Shown here: positions 26,801 to 35,379 of the stretch, in pieces
Layout of the letters: each line of letters starts with the position of its first letter
Position numbering within the stretch: the stretch's first letter is position 1
Assembly (NCBI RefSeq): GCF_021474425.1
Contig: NZ_JAKEIP010000024.1
Span: 1-64,000 of the forward strand
Reading direction: 5' to 3'
DNA length: 64,000 nt
Source of the DNA: Streptomyces muensis
GTDB taxonomy: Bacteria; Actinomycetota; Actinomycetes; Streptomycetales; Streptomycetaceae
The notes under the pieces: generated by a model
The model's input: only the letters and a program-made list of their open reading frames with translations
Databases searched by the model: none
What the model was told of the DNA's origin: nothing
Made by a program: the position numbers and the translations under genes

Positions 26801-27881
26801 GCGCCGTTGGACACAACGGTTCGTTCCCGCGTTGGCAGCCCCCGGCCCGTCGATCCCGGCCAGTCGGCTGCGGCCCGGTGGCGTGTACCTCGTCACCGGC
26901 GGACTCGACGAGATGGGGCTGGCCCTCGCCGGCCACCTGGCGCGCGTCGCCGGGGCCAAGCTGGTACTCACCAGCGACTCGCCGCTTCCGCGACCCGACG
27001 AGTTCGACCGATGGATCACCGAGTACGGAACAGCCCACCCGGTCAGCCGAAGGATCGAGGCCATCCGCAACGTCGAACGTCTCGGCGGCACGGTCATGGC
27101 GGAGTCCGTCGACGTCACCGACGCGGCAGCGATGCGGGAGCTGGTCGGCACCGCCCGTCAGCGGTTCGGCCGGATCGACGGATGGTTCCACTGCGCCGAC
27201 GCACCACACGACCAGACCCCTTGCCGGGTCGACCGCACTGACCGGGCCGCCTGGCGGCAGGCCCTGGCTCCCAAGGTCCGCGGCGCGCTGGTGCTCGCCG
27301 AGATCTTCGGGGGCACCCTCGTCGACTTCGGCGTCACGATGTGCTCACTCACCTCGGCGCCCGGCGGAGGCGACCTGTGCCGTTCGGCAGCCGACGGCTT
27401 CCTTCACGCACAGGCGTCCGGCGTGGACGGCCTGATCACCGTCACCTGGGACGAATCCCTGCCACCAGGGCGGCGCGCCGATGTCCTCGACCTTGTACTG
27501 CGCTCCGACATGCCGTCACTGCTCTCGGTGTCCCTCACCAACCCGGAACGCCGCGTCCAGGAGCAGGGGGCTCTCCCGGACCCGGTGCGCCCCGCCCTCG
27601 CTTCCCCCAGGCAGCTCCACGGGAATGAGCTCAAGGCGGCTCTGGCGAAACTGTGGTCCGAAGTGCTGCAGAGGGAGATCAACCGTTACGACCTGAGCAT
27701 CTTCGACGTAGGCGGCGACGAACTGATCGTGGTCAGGCTCGCCCGGCGGATCGAGGAAGAGCTCGGTGTGCCGCTGTCGGCTGTCGAACTCCTCGCGAAC
27801 CCGACCATCGATCACCTGGCGGCAAGCCTGGGCCCCGTCTCGATCGTTCACGGTGGTGGCCCGCGGAGTGACTTCTCCTGA
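23820..27881 (+). CDS. PKS protein KS-AT0-KR0-ACP0 with only the KS intact
   Basis: 1353 residues. The KS is intact: Cys185 (TACSTS), HGTA and KANIGH. The AT-like region reads GAGVGE where GHSxGE is expected (Gly606 for Ser, Ala for His) and is shortened. The KR-like region has a broken nucleotide motif (TGGLDEMG), and the catalytic Tyr position is Arg1188 (LCRSAADGFL). The terminal carrier has VGGDELIVV, with Glu1301 in place of the phosphopantetheine Ser. The KS would thus need malonyl-ACP supplied in trans, most simply on the ACP that begins the next protein (27973), which then aminates the beta-keto product. Whether the dead domains keep a scaffold role is inference. Confidence 0.85.
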   Translation: MTDGSMVDPTARPNDVAVIGMCGRFPGAGSLARFWNRLRAGDDMLTTFTDAELAAAGVPEQVLRDPGYVKRAASLPDAFDFDHEFFGFTKREAKLLDPQQRILLEVAWELLETIGYSGATDAQHIGVFAGASMNTYLTNVVARSCDPLGYDGTELMIANDKDYLTTRISYKLGLNGPSVNVQTACSTSLVAVHMAVQSLLAGECDIALAGGVSVIANDHPGYVFSEGMILSPDGRCRPFDADAAGTTFGDGVGLVALKRLAEAIEDGDQILAVVKGSAINNDGSDKIGYTAPSIGGQRAVIAEAQAVAEVDAGTITYVEAHGTATALGDPIEFAALSEAFADGGARPGQCALGSVKANIGHVAAAAGIAGFIKAVLALRHREIPGHPGFTRPNSQIDLVGSPFYINTLPMSWPSGDTPRRAGVSSFGIGGTNAHVVLEEAPPPSGRPTRAEGPQTLAVSAHSEAALRELARQLADALEKPDAPDLVDVAFTLRRGRRGSSHRYAVTAADRAGAAAGLRALTDGKSTAGRVAETTPTVSFLFGDVPAEEFSELSERLSAVADMEERSTEFALQSADDPSAALLTASRVLATLWTESGVRPAAVGGAGVGELLAACFAGVFEPSDALALLSWRAGTAAQVPEVRPRVPDIPILSAVVGGELPQSRVLDPLHWTRDIWEGDRLAEAFTGRAAESTAVLAIGNPSVLPAGSGLDDEQVLPPLERLLTVAGRLWTQGVPVDWSAWYGGHQYRVPLPVHPLERTFLRLEPPASSVQEEQSRGQNPSEWLYTASWQRLDPGAGGYPESALPTGPWLLFADSGGVGDSLADSLREQGGEVVVVRQGAAFSRADAISFVVDPMDSGDYEKLFDALATDGLTPERVVHLWSLDIVPGHLAADSLDHACGLGLFSVLDVARQLGRGPVGKGAHLGVVAREVHDITGGEVLAPAAAMTGAALNLISREFAELRCRSIDIGTSALAPEALLAEIVAPTRAPIAFRNGRRWTQRFVPALAAPGPSIPASRLRPGGVYLVTGGLDEMGLALAGHLARVAGAKLVLTSDSPLPRPDEFDRWITEYGTAHPVSRRIEAIRNVERLGGTVMAESVDVTDAAAMRELVGTARQRFGRIDGWFHCADAPHDQTPCRVDRTDRAAWRQALAPKVRGALVLAEIFGGTLVDFGVTMCSLTSAPGGGDLCRSAADGFLHAQASGVDGLITVTWDESLPPGRRADVLDLVLRSDMPSLLSVSLTNPERRVQEQGALPDPVRPALASPRQLHGNELKAALAKLWSEVLQREINRYDLSIFDVGGDELIVVRLARRIEEELGVPLSAVELLANPTIDHLAASLGPVSIVHGGGPRSDFS

Positions 27882-27972
27882 TGCCCTTTTCCGGGATGCC
27901 CCCACGACGCCTCGTACACGCCGAATGTCACCGCCAGCACCACGCCGGCGATCACGAAAGGGCCAAGAACGC

Positions 27973-30900
27973 ATGACCGTCCACAGCAGCCCGAGCGGTC
28001 CGCTCGAGCCGGACGCGGGGACAATCCGCACGTCCGGTTCTGAGGGGACCGGGGTGGAGCCCCTGCTCCAGGAGATTGCCGCAATCGTCGGTGACTACTT
28101 CGACGTTGAGCCCGAACGGCTGTATCCCGACGTCGCGTTCGCGGACCTCGGGGACTCGATGTCGCTGCTCGGCATGGCGCAGCGTCTGGAGGACCGCTAC
28201 GGCTGCAAAGTGCCGCTGCGGCAACTCTTCACCGACGTCCAGACTCTGCCTGAGCTGGCTGCATATCTTCGCGCGCACGCATCGACGGAGAAACTGCCGC
28301 GAGGAGAGGACATATCGCCCTCCACCACTGCCTCCACCACGACAGCCTCCGCCCCCGATGCCGTAGCCACCTCGGCGCCGGCCCCGGTCCTGCCGCAGCC
28401 GCTGGACGGCGCCCTGTCGCCAGGCGCCTCCACGGCCGTGCAGGACCTGATCAAGGAACAGCTCAAGGTCATGCAGAGTCAGCTTCAGCTGCTGGCGGGC
28501 GGCGAACCGGTCCCTGTAGCGCTCTCCCCGGCGCGGCCGGATGGGGCGAGAACGGTGGTGCCACTCGCGCCGGGCGCCCGGCGCGACGCGATCAGCCCCG
28601 TGGAGACGGCAGAGCGCGTCCGCTATCTCAAGAAACTCGGTGACCGACTCAGTGCCCGGACCAAGGGCTCGAAGGAATTTGCCCAACGGTTCCGGACGAT
28701 GGTCGCGGACAGCCGGTCCACTGTCGGCTTTCGCCCCTCGATCAAGGAGATGCTGTACCCGATCGTCGCCGAACGCGGGCAGGGTTCACGGCTGTGGGAC
28801 ATCGATGGAAACGAGTACGTCGATCTCACCCTGGGATACGGTGTCCACCTCCTCGGTCATAATCCGCAGGCTGTCATGTCGGCTGTTCGCGAGCGGCTGG
28901 ACGTCGGATTCAGCCTCGGGCCGCGCACTCAACTGGTCGAGGAAGTCGCCGCCGGGGTACTCGAACTCACCGGCATGGAGCGTGTCGCCTTCCTCAACAG
29001 CGGCACAGAAGCGGTCATGACCGCGGTTCGGCTTGCCCGGGCAGCGACCGGCCGCGACAAGATAGTGGTCTTTTCCACCGCATACCACGGTCACTTCGAC
29101 AGTGTGCTTGCTGTGCCCACCCATGAGAACGGCGTGTTCGGCACCCGCCCGCTCGCACCCGGTATCTCCCCGCATGCGGTGGAGAACGTGTACGTACTCG
29201 AGTTCGGCACGGACGACGCACTCGACTTCATCAACAAGCACGGTCCGGACCTCGCGGCAGTTCTGACCGAGCCGGTGACCCTGCGCACTCCTGGTGTGCA
29301 GAAGCCCGATTTCCTGCGCGCGCTCCGGGAGGTCACAAGGGCCCATGGCACAAAGCTCATCTTCGACGAGATGGTGACAGGTTTCCGTTGTCATCCGGCA
29401 GGCGTGCAGGGGCTGTACGGCATCGAGGCGGACCTGGCCACCTACGGCAAGATCGTGGGAGGCGGCATGCCGATCGGCGTGATCGCCGGGCGCGGCGGTG
29501 TCATGGACTCGATCGACGGCGGCGTCTGGAATTTCGGTGACGACACCGGCCCGAGGGTGGAATCCACCTTCTTCGGCGGCACGTTCAACCAGCATCCCCT
29601 CACCATGGCGACGGCCAAGGCGATCCTCGACCACCTCCGTGCGGAGGGACCTGATCTGCAACGGAACCTGGACCGTAAGACCGCGATGTTCACGGACCAG
29701 CTGAACGCCGACTTCCATGAGCTCGAAGTGCCGATCGAAGCCCACAGGTTCTCCTCGATCTTCAAGTTCGAGCACCAGGCGAACATGGATCCGTTCTATT
29801 TCAATCTGCTCGACCGTGGTGTGTTCGTCTGGGAGTTGCGCAACTTCTTCCTCTCCACCGCGCATGAGCAGGCCGATCTTGACCATATCCGCACCGCGGT
29901 GCGTGAATCGGTCGAAGAATTGAGGGACCACGGCATGCTCGGCAGCAGCCGCACTGAACCATCAGGCCCGCTGCCCCGTGAGGCAGCGCCTCGCAGCACC
30001 CTCGCGCAGCGGCAGCTACGGGCCCTCGACCAGGGCGGCGTGCCCGCCTTCGAGATGTCAGTCGGGTTCTGGCTGGACGGCTCACTCGACCGCGTCGCCC
30101 TGCGCGGCGCCGTGCAGGACCTGGTCGCCCGCCACGAGACCCTGAGGACCACGTTCGCTTCGGACGACGGGGACACCCTTGTCGTCCATCCCGTACGGGA
30201 GATGCCTCTGAGCGACGTCCTGACCGAGTACACCTGTGGCGACGAGGACGACCTCGGCCGCTTCCTGCGGACCTGGGCCGAACGACCGCTGGACCCGGTC
30301 GACGGGGAGGTGTTCCGCGCCGCTGTGGTGGAGGTCAGTCCGCAACGGCACCTGCTGCTGGTGACGGTGCATCACGCGGCGGTGGACGGCTGGTCCTACA
30401 GCGTCCTGCTCGACGACCTCGTCGCGCTGTACAACGCCAGGTGCCGCGGCACGAGTGCCGAACTGCCCCCGGCGGTGCAGTTCCGGGACTATGTCACCTG
30501 GCACGAGCGAGTCACCGCCGGCCCCACCGCCGCCAAGCACCGTGACTTCTGGCGTTCTCTCCTGAAGGATGTTCCGGCGGCGGAATTGCCGTCATCGGGG
30601 CAGCCGGGCCAATTCCCCTACCGCGGGGTACGCCACCATGTTCTCCTCGACTCCGAGTTCTGCGGGCAGATGCGCGATGCCGCCCGCAATGAGGGGGTCA
30701 CGGTCTTCGCCTATCTGGTGGCGGCCTGGGGGGCCTTGCTGCAGCGGCTGACGGGGCAGGACGACATTCTGGTACCGGTCGCGTCCGCCCGGCGCCCGCA
30801 GGAACTGGACCGGACCGTCGGATATTGCTCGAATCTGCTGCCGTTGGTCCTTCGCCGACCTGCCGACACGTCGGTCGCGGACTACGTGGGTGACGTATTG

Positions 30901-31296
30901 ATGCAACTGGTCACCGCGCTCGAACGCCAGGACTACCCCTTCGCGGATCTGATCTCGGAATTCGCGCCGCCGGGGGCGGGCTTGCGAAGCAAGTTGTTCA
31001 CAACGGCGATGTCGTTCTACCGCCAGGTCGTGGTACCCCCCATGGACGGACTGACGGTCTCGGAAGCCGACTCGTTGCCGATCACACACACCGGAAATCT
31101 CCTGGCACTGAACATCGTGGAGAGTGCGGACGGGCTCCGGTGTGAGTTCGACGCCGCAGCCGATGTCGTCGATGCCGACCTGGTCGAGAGCCTTCCGGGG
31201 TACTACCGAAACCTGCTCAGCGCCATGGTCGCCAACAATGAGCGCCCGTTGGGCGAGCTGGACCACGAAGGCGAGGAAGGCCTGGCCGGCCGATGA
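27973..31296 (+). CDS. ACP-aminotransferase-condensation (beta-amination) protein
   Basis: 1107 residues. The N-terminal ACP has LGDSMSLL with Ser62. After an Ala/Pro linker (about 100-190), residues about 225-660 form a PLP-dependent class III aminotransferase of the GSA-AT type with Lys493 (YGKIVGGGMPIG), as in the AMT domains of mycosubtilin and microcystin synthetases, which convert a beta-ketoacyl-ACP to a beta-amino one. Residues about 670-1107 form a C domain with intact HHAAVDG (800-806). The C domain could join the beta-amino chain to sarcosine or release it. ATG 27973 is 91 nt after the previous stop with only a weak RBS (AAAGGG). Last gene of the operon; no TE follows. Confidence 0.85.
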   Translation: MTVHSSPSGPLEPDAGTIRTSGSEGTGVEPLLQEIAAIVGDYFDVEPERLYPDVAFADLGDSMSLLGMAQRLEDRYGCKVPLRQLFTDVQTLPELAAYLRAHASTEKLPRGEDISPSTTASTTTASAPDAVATSAPAPVLPQPLDGALSPGASTAVQDLIKEQLKVMQSQLQLLAGGEPVPVALSPARPDGARTVVPLAPGARRDAISPVETAERVRYLKKLGDRLSARTKGSKEFAQRFRTMVADSRSTVGFRPSIKEMLYPIVAERGQGSRLWDIDGNEYVDLTLGYGVHLLGHNPQAVMSAVRERLDVGFSLGPRTQLVEEVAAGVLELTGMERVAFLNSGTEAVMTAVRLARAATGRDKIVVFSTAYHGHFDSVLAVPTHENGVFGTRPLAPGISPHAVENVYVLEFGTDDALDFINKHGPDLAAVLTEPVTLRTPGVQKPDFLRALREVTRAHGTKLIFDEMVTGFRCHPAGVQGLYGIEADLATYGKIVGGGMPIGVIAGRGGVMDSIDGGVWNFGDDTGPRVESTFFGGTFNQHPLTMATAKAILDHLRAEGPDLQRNLDRKTAMFTDQLNADFHELEVPIEAHRFSSIFKFEHQANMDPFYFNLLDRGVFVWELRNFFLSTAHEQADLDHIRTAVRESVEELRDHGMLGSSRTEPSGPLPREAAPRSTLAQRQLRALDQGGVPAFEMSVGFWLDGSLDRVALRGAVQDLVARHETLRTTFASDDGDTLVVHPVREMPLSDVLTEYTCGDEDDLGRFLRTWAERPLDPVDGEVFRAAVVEVSPQRHLLLVTVHHAAVDGWSYSVLLDDLVALYNARCRGTSAELPPAVQFRDYVTWHERVTAGPTAAKHRDFWRSLLKDVPAAELPSSGQPGQFPYRGVRHHVLLDSEFCGQMRDAARNEGVTVFAYLVAAWGALLQRLTGQDDILVPVASARRPQELDRTVGYCSNLLPLVLRRPADTSVADYVGDVLMQLVTALERQDYPFADLISEFAPPGAGLRSKLFTTAMSFYRQVVVPPMDGLTVSEADSLPITHTGNLLALNIVESADGLRCEFDAAADVVDADLVESLPGYYRNLLSAMVANNERPLGELDHEGEEGLAGR

Positions 31297-31315
31297 GCGG
31301 TAGGTACGGCCTGTG

Positions 31316-31341
31316 GGCGCCGGCCTCGAAGGGCCGGCGCC
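31316..31341. terminator. Bidirectional terminator hairpin between the PKS operon and the exporter
   Basis: Perfect 10-bp inverted repeat GGCGCCGGCC / GGCCGGCGCC with a 6-nt loop, between convergent genes ending at 31296 (right) and 31414 (left). Confidence 0.75.
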
Positions 31342-31413
31342 ACCTCCGCCGTTGAGCGACTCGACGCCCCGCCTGCAGCCTTTGGGCCCCTGCCTCATCG
31401 CCGTGCCGGCCGG

Positions 31414-33240
31414 TCATGCGGAGTAGGCGTCCGCCTGGATGCCGTAGAGATCGGCGTATCGGCTTCCCGGAATGCTGACCAGTTCGTCGTGGGTGCCCGC
31501 CTCGATCAGTCGGCCCTTGTCGAGGGTGAGGATGAGGTCCGCCCCGGTGGCGGTCGAGAACCGGTGAGTGACGATCACCGTGATGGCGCCGGTCCGCTCG
31601 GCAACCTCCCGGGCACGGGCGATGTAGCGCTCAAAGATCTGCTGCTCGCTCGGGGCGTCGAGAGACGCCGTGGGTTCGTCCAGCATCAACAGCAGGGGAC
31701 CGGGGCGCATCGACGCCCGGGCGAGAGCGACCTTCTGCCACTGTCCCTCGGACAGATCGACGCCCCCGAAGTCCCGGCTGAGCTGTGTCTCCAGTCCGTC
31801 GGGAAGCGCCCCGACCAGCTGCTCGGCGTCGGCTGCCGCCACGGCCCGGCCGACGCTCTGGGCATCCTGGGCGTGCGGCAGGTCACCCAGGCCGACGCTC
31901 TGCCCGAAGTTCGTACGGAACCGGCCGAAGTCCTGGAACGCCGCACTCGACCGCGCACGCCAGCCCTCTGTGTCCAGGGTGGAGAGGTCCACACCGTCGA
32001 CGAGAACTCGGCCACCGCTGGGCCTGTAGAACTTGCAGAGGAGCTTGACCAGTGTCGTCTTGCCCGACCCGTACTCGCCGACCAGCGCGACCACCGAGCC
32101 CGCCGGCAGATGGACACTGACGTCGTCCAGGGCGGGGCGTCGAGCGCCGGGATACCGGTAGGTGACGTTCTCGAAGGTGATTCCCTCGCGCAGGACCTCG
32201 GGTGAAGACTCCGTCCCGGCCGCCTCGGACCGTGCTGAGGCGGTGTAGTCGCGCATCCACAGGTAGGGCTCGATGAGCCGTCCTGCCCGGGCGACGTTCG
32301 CCGTGTAGTTCACACCCGTGAACACCGACTGGCGCAGACTGGTCGCCACGGTGATCGCCAGCACGATGTCTCCGGCCGAGCTGTGCCCACGCACCACCTG
32401 AACGACGATCAGAGCCAGCCCGGCGCCGAAGCCGAGCGTGAAGACGGTCCAGCCGCCGAGCTTCCAGGCCGCCGCGACAACTCGCGCCCGATAGCGGCCG
32501 GCCATGGCGGTGTCCCACGCGGCGGCCTGTCTGCGGGCCAGCTCGGTTCCCGCCCCCGACACGCGGATCTCCTTGCCCGCGGCTCCGTCCGTACCGAGGT
32601 CGAAGAGCCGGCGCTGGAGACGGAAGGGTTCGGCCGTGGCGGTTTCGGCCCGGATGATGGCGTTGCTGCCCTTCTGGTCGAACCAGAGCGGCAGCGCCGC
32701 GCACACGAGCAGCAACAGCAGCCAGGGGTTGATCGTGCCCAGCAGGAAGAGGGTGACGACCAGTTCGATGACGACGAAGAGGACACCGACCGCCGTCCAC
32801 AGGCTGAGCACGAGTTCCCACGCGGAATTGCGTATGACGGTCAGCCGGTCGAGGTAGTCCGTGCGCTCCAGGTGCTCCAGGCCTTCGAGGGTCGCGATGT
32901 CGCGGTAGAGACCGGGATTCACATCGAGGATCGCGACCTTGCCGATGAGGATGCCGGCGGTGTTGCCGTCGAGCGCCCCCAGCACGATCAACATGGTGCC
33001 GCCGAGTCCCGCCCCGGCCGCGCAGGCCACGGCGGGCCAGACCTCTCCGCGAAGCGTCGCGTCCACCGCGCCGCGCAGGGCCAGGGCGTTGCCCGCGACG
33101 GAGGCCACCATCAGGGCGGGAATGACGAACTGAAGGGACGTCAGCCACGGCGAACGGCGCCAGGACAGCCGTAGCAGTTCGTACCAGAGGGAGAAGTACC
33201 GCCGACGCCGGATCGGTTGCTCGATGGCCCGCTCGGTCAT
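31414..33240 (-). CDS. ABC exporter half-protein (TMD-NBD), second of a heterodimeric pair
   Basis: 608 residues: a membrane domain with several hydrophobic segments (residues about 30-330), then a nucleotide-binding domain with Walker A GEYGSGKTT, signature LSEGQ (Glu replaces the first Gly of LSGGQ), Walker B LLLMLDEPTASLD and H-loop THR. It overlaps the upstream partner by 4 nt (ATGA), so the two should form one heterodimeric exporter. The non-canonical signature suggests one asymmetric ATP site. Position beside the cluster and shared operator type argue for export of, or self-protection from, the NRPS/PKS product. Confidence 0.85.
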   Translation of the reverse strand: MTERAIEQPIRRRRYFSLWYELLRLSWRRSPWLTSLQFVIPALMVASVAGNALALRGAVDATLRGEVWPAVACAAGAGLGGTMLIVLGALDGNTAGILIGKVAILDVNPGLYRDIATLEGLEHLERTDYLDRLTVIRNSAWELVLSLWTAVGVLFVVIELVVTLFLLGTINPWLLLLLVCAALPLWFDQKGSNAIIRAETATAEPFRLQRRLFDLGTDGAAGKEIRVSGAGTELARRQAAAWDTAMAGRYRARVVAAAWKLGGWTVFTLGFGAGLALIVVQVVRGHSSAGDIVLAITVATSLRQSVFTGVNYTANVARAGRLIEPYLWMRDYTASARSEAAGTESSPEVLREGITFENVTYRYPGARRPALDDVSVHLPAGSVVALVGEYGSGKTTLVKLLCKFYRPSGGRVLVDGVDLSTLDTEGWRARSSAAFQDFGRFRTNFGQSVGLGDLPHAQDAQSVGRAVAAADAEQLVGALPDGLETQLSRDFGGVDLSEGQWQKVALARASMRPGPLLLMLDEPTASLDAPSEQQIFERYIARAREVAERTGAITVIVTHRFSTATGADLILTLDKGRLIEAGTHDELVSIPGSRYADLYGIQADAYSA

Positions 33241-35096
33241 AGGTACTGGTCCTCCTCCAGCCGGTCCTCGAAGCCGCGCTTGAACCGCGCGGCCTGGATC
33301 GTGAACATGTTCGCGTACCGGCCGTCGGCCGCCATGAGCTCGTCGTGCGTGCCCGTCTCCGTGATACGGCCGTCCTCCAGCAGGACGATCCGGTCGGCCT
33401 GGCGCACGGTGGACAGCCGGTGCGAGATCAGGACGACGCTCGCACCCGACCTGCGCTCGCTGAGCCTTGCGAAGACGTCGAACTCCGTCCGTACGTCGAG
33501 GTGGGCGGTGGGTTCGTCAAGAACCAGAACGCTCGCTCCCCGGCGCACCGCGTAGAGGACGCGGGCCAGGACGACTTGCTGCCACTGCCCGCCCGAAAGG
33601 TCGACGCCCCCCTGCGCGCCGCGGGTCAGCGGGGTCTCCCAGCCGGACGGCAGACCCTCCAGCACCGCTTCCAGCCCCGCTTCGCGGGAGGCGGCCTCGG
33701 CGTCCGCCCGTTCCGCGGGCCCGCCCGCCCTGCCGATGACGACGTTGCCGTGCAGGGACAGGGGGTATCGCACGAAGTCCTGGAAGGCCACCGCGATCCG
33801 GCGGCGCCAGGCGTCCGGGGCGAGCGTGGCGATGTTCCGTCCGTCCGCGGTGATGGCCCCGCCTGTCGGTTTGTAGAGCCCGCAGAGCAGCTTGATCAGG
33901 GTCGACTTGCCCGCTCCGTTGAGTCCGACGACGGCCAGCAGTTCGCCCGGCCGGATCTCCAGATCCAGACGGTCCAGAACCTGGCGTTCTGTCTTCGGAT
34001 AGGCGAAGGAGACCTGTTCGAACCGGATGAGCGGTGGACGCTCGCGGTCCTCGGGTTCCGGCACCCGTCGGCCTTCGATGCCGGCCACCGCCGCTTCCTC
34101 CGGGGCGAGCAGCTCGCGCAGCTCCCGCGCGGCGCGCAGGCACTCGGCGGAAGCCACCGCGCTCCTGAGGTCCTCGCTCCAGCCGAGCGCCTGGAACACC
34201 GTCCATCCGGTGACGAGTACCGCCGTTTCCACCGCGATGGTCGTCTCGCCCCGCACCGCGCTGTGCGCCACCAGGGCGTACACCGCGCACAGCGGGATGC
34301 CGACGAGCAGCAGCTGGCTCCACTCGGCGCGCAGCATCCGCCCGATCGCCGCCCAGATGGGTTTCTCCATGGCCAGGCTGTGCCGCTGAATCTGCTCGAC
34401 CGACCAGTCACCCAGCCCGAAGACACGGATGTCCTTGCCTTCGGCCGGGGAGATCGCCGAGTCCTGCCACATCTGCGCCTTCGCGCCCTCCACCGTGCCG
34501 GAACGCCACGTCCGGACATACCGCAGCGCCTGTCTCTGCCGCAGCGCCCAATTGGCCAAAGCGGGCACGAGCACCACAGGGACGAGCCACCAGGCGTACC
34601 CCGCGAGGACCACACAGGATCCGGCGACGCCGAGGAGGCCCGCGAGGATGCGCAGGACGGCCACGGCGCCCTCACCCGGAGTGTGCTCGGTCCAGTTCTC
34701 CGGGTCCGCCTTGGCCGCGCGGATCAGGGTGCGCGCCTGCGGTGTCTCCAACTTGTCGATCGTCGGTGTGGACGACACCAGCTCGGTGATCGACGCCCTG
34801 TGCACGCCGTCGATGGTGGTCTGGACCAGGAAGCCCAGTGGCTCCAGCACGGTGTCCATGACGTGCCCGAGCAGGAGGACCGCGACAAACGCCACCAGCG
34901 GGGCCAGGGCCGCGGCCAGTGGTGGCAGCGTCGCACCCGCTGTCTCGAAGCGCCGTATCAGTGCCGCCAGAATGACGGCTGTCGCGGCTGGGAGCAGTCT
35001 GCTCAGCCCCATCAGCACGGCCAGGAGCCAGCTGTGGGAACGCTTGGCGCAGCCGAGAGTGCGCAATAAGCGGAGCCCGTCGGCAGGGATGGTCAC
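33237..35096 (-). CDS. ABC exporter half-protein (TMD-NBD), first of the pair
   Basis: About 619 residues with a hydrophobic membrane domain and an NBD: Walker A GLNGAGKST, signature LSGGQ, Walker B VLVLDEPTAHLD, H-loop SHRLST. A GTG start at 35094-35096 is preferred because GGAGAGAGG lies 5 nt before it. The frame stays open to 35306, but the upstream part runs through the promoter and operator. Transcribed from the promoter at 35231-35352, with a leader of about 155 nt. Canonical motifs here complement the altered signature in the partner protein. Confidence 0.85.
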   Translation of the reverse strand: MTIPADGLRLLRTLGCAKRSHSWLLAVLMGLSRLLPAATAVILAALIRRFETAGATLPPLAAALAPLVAFVAVLLLGHVMDTVLEPLGFLVQTTIDGVHRASITELVSSTPTIDKLETPQARTLIRAAKADPENWTEHTPGEGAVAVLRILAGLLGVAGSCVVLAGYAWWLVPVVLVPALANWALRQRQALRYVRTWRSGTVEGAKAQMWQDSAISPAEGKDIRVFGLGDWSVEQIQRHSLAMEKPIWAAIGRMLRAEWSQLLLVGIPLCAVYALVAHSAVRGETTIAVETAVLVTGWTVFQALGWSEDLRSAVASAECLRAARELRELLAPEEAAVAGIEGRRVPEPEDRERPPLIRFEQVSFAYPKTERQVLDRLDLEIRPGELLAVVGLNGAGKSTLIKLLCGLYKPTGGAITADGRNIATLAPDAWRRRIAVAFQDFVRYPLSLHGNVVIGRAGGPAERADAEAASREAGLEAVLEGLPSGWETPLTRGAQGGVDLSGGQWQQVVLARVLYAVRRGASVLVLDEPTAHLDVRTEFDVFARLSERRSGASVVLISHRLSTVRQADRIVLLEDGRITETGTHDELMAADGRYANMFTIQAARFKRGFEDRLEEDQYL

Positions 35097-35230
35097 GTGG
35101 TCCTCTCTCCGTGCGGCCCGGTCCTGGCTGGTCCAGTCCTGGGGTCGCTTCCCGGGCTCCGGCCAGGACAGCACTCCCTTGCGTGTGGCGTGCACGGAGT
35201 GAAGAAAGGGGGCGCGGATTGACTGCTCTG

Positions 35231-35352
35231 TCGAAACGCTTCGATTCCAACGATCGTTGAAGCTAACAGCAAAGCCGACCGGCGACAAGGCATACATGTG
35301 GCACAACTGAGCCTCTACGGCCAGGTATTGAGCGCTGATTTTCGAAGCGCTT
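35231..35352 (-). promoter_or_regulatory. Exporter promoter flanked by two AAGCGCTT-type operators
   Basis: On the minus strand a -35 TTGTCG (35283-35288) and -10 TAGCTT (35260-35265) are 17 nt apart, with transcription predicted from about 35253. TCGAAACGCTTCGA at 35231-35244 lies at about +10 to +22. TCGAAGCGCTTCGA, a perfect 14-bp palindrome at 35342-35355, lies about 57 nt upstream of the -35. This matches the placement at 333-441 and 11882-12022. The 35097-35230 leader shows no gene. Confidence 0.6.
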
Positions 35353-35379
35353 CGACGTCACCGCCACCGCCACCGCACC

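Noticed and set aside
27882..27972. Promoter in the 91-nt gap before the ACP-AMT-C gene
   Set aside because: No convincing -35/-10 pair or terminator; the gap is more likely an intra-operon spacer.
28600..29950. Aminotransferase as a hemL (glutamate-1-semialdehyde mutase) gene
   Set aside because: It is fused in frame between an ACP and a C domain and sits in a PKS/NRPS operon, so AMT is the better call.
465..31296. Negamycin-like hydrazine product suggested by N-methylglycine plus a beta-amino acid
   Set aside because: No N-N bond forming enzyme (haem, N-hydroxylase or cupin/MetRS type) is encoded in the window.
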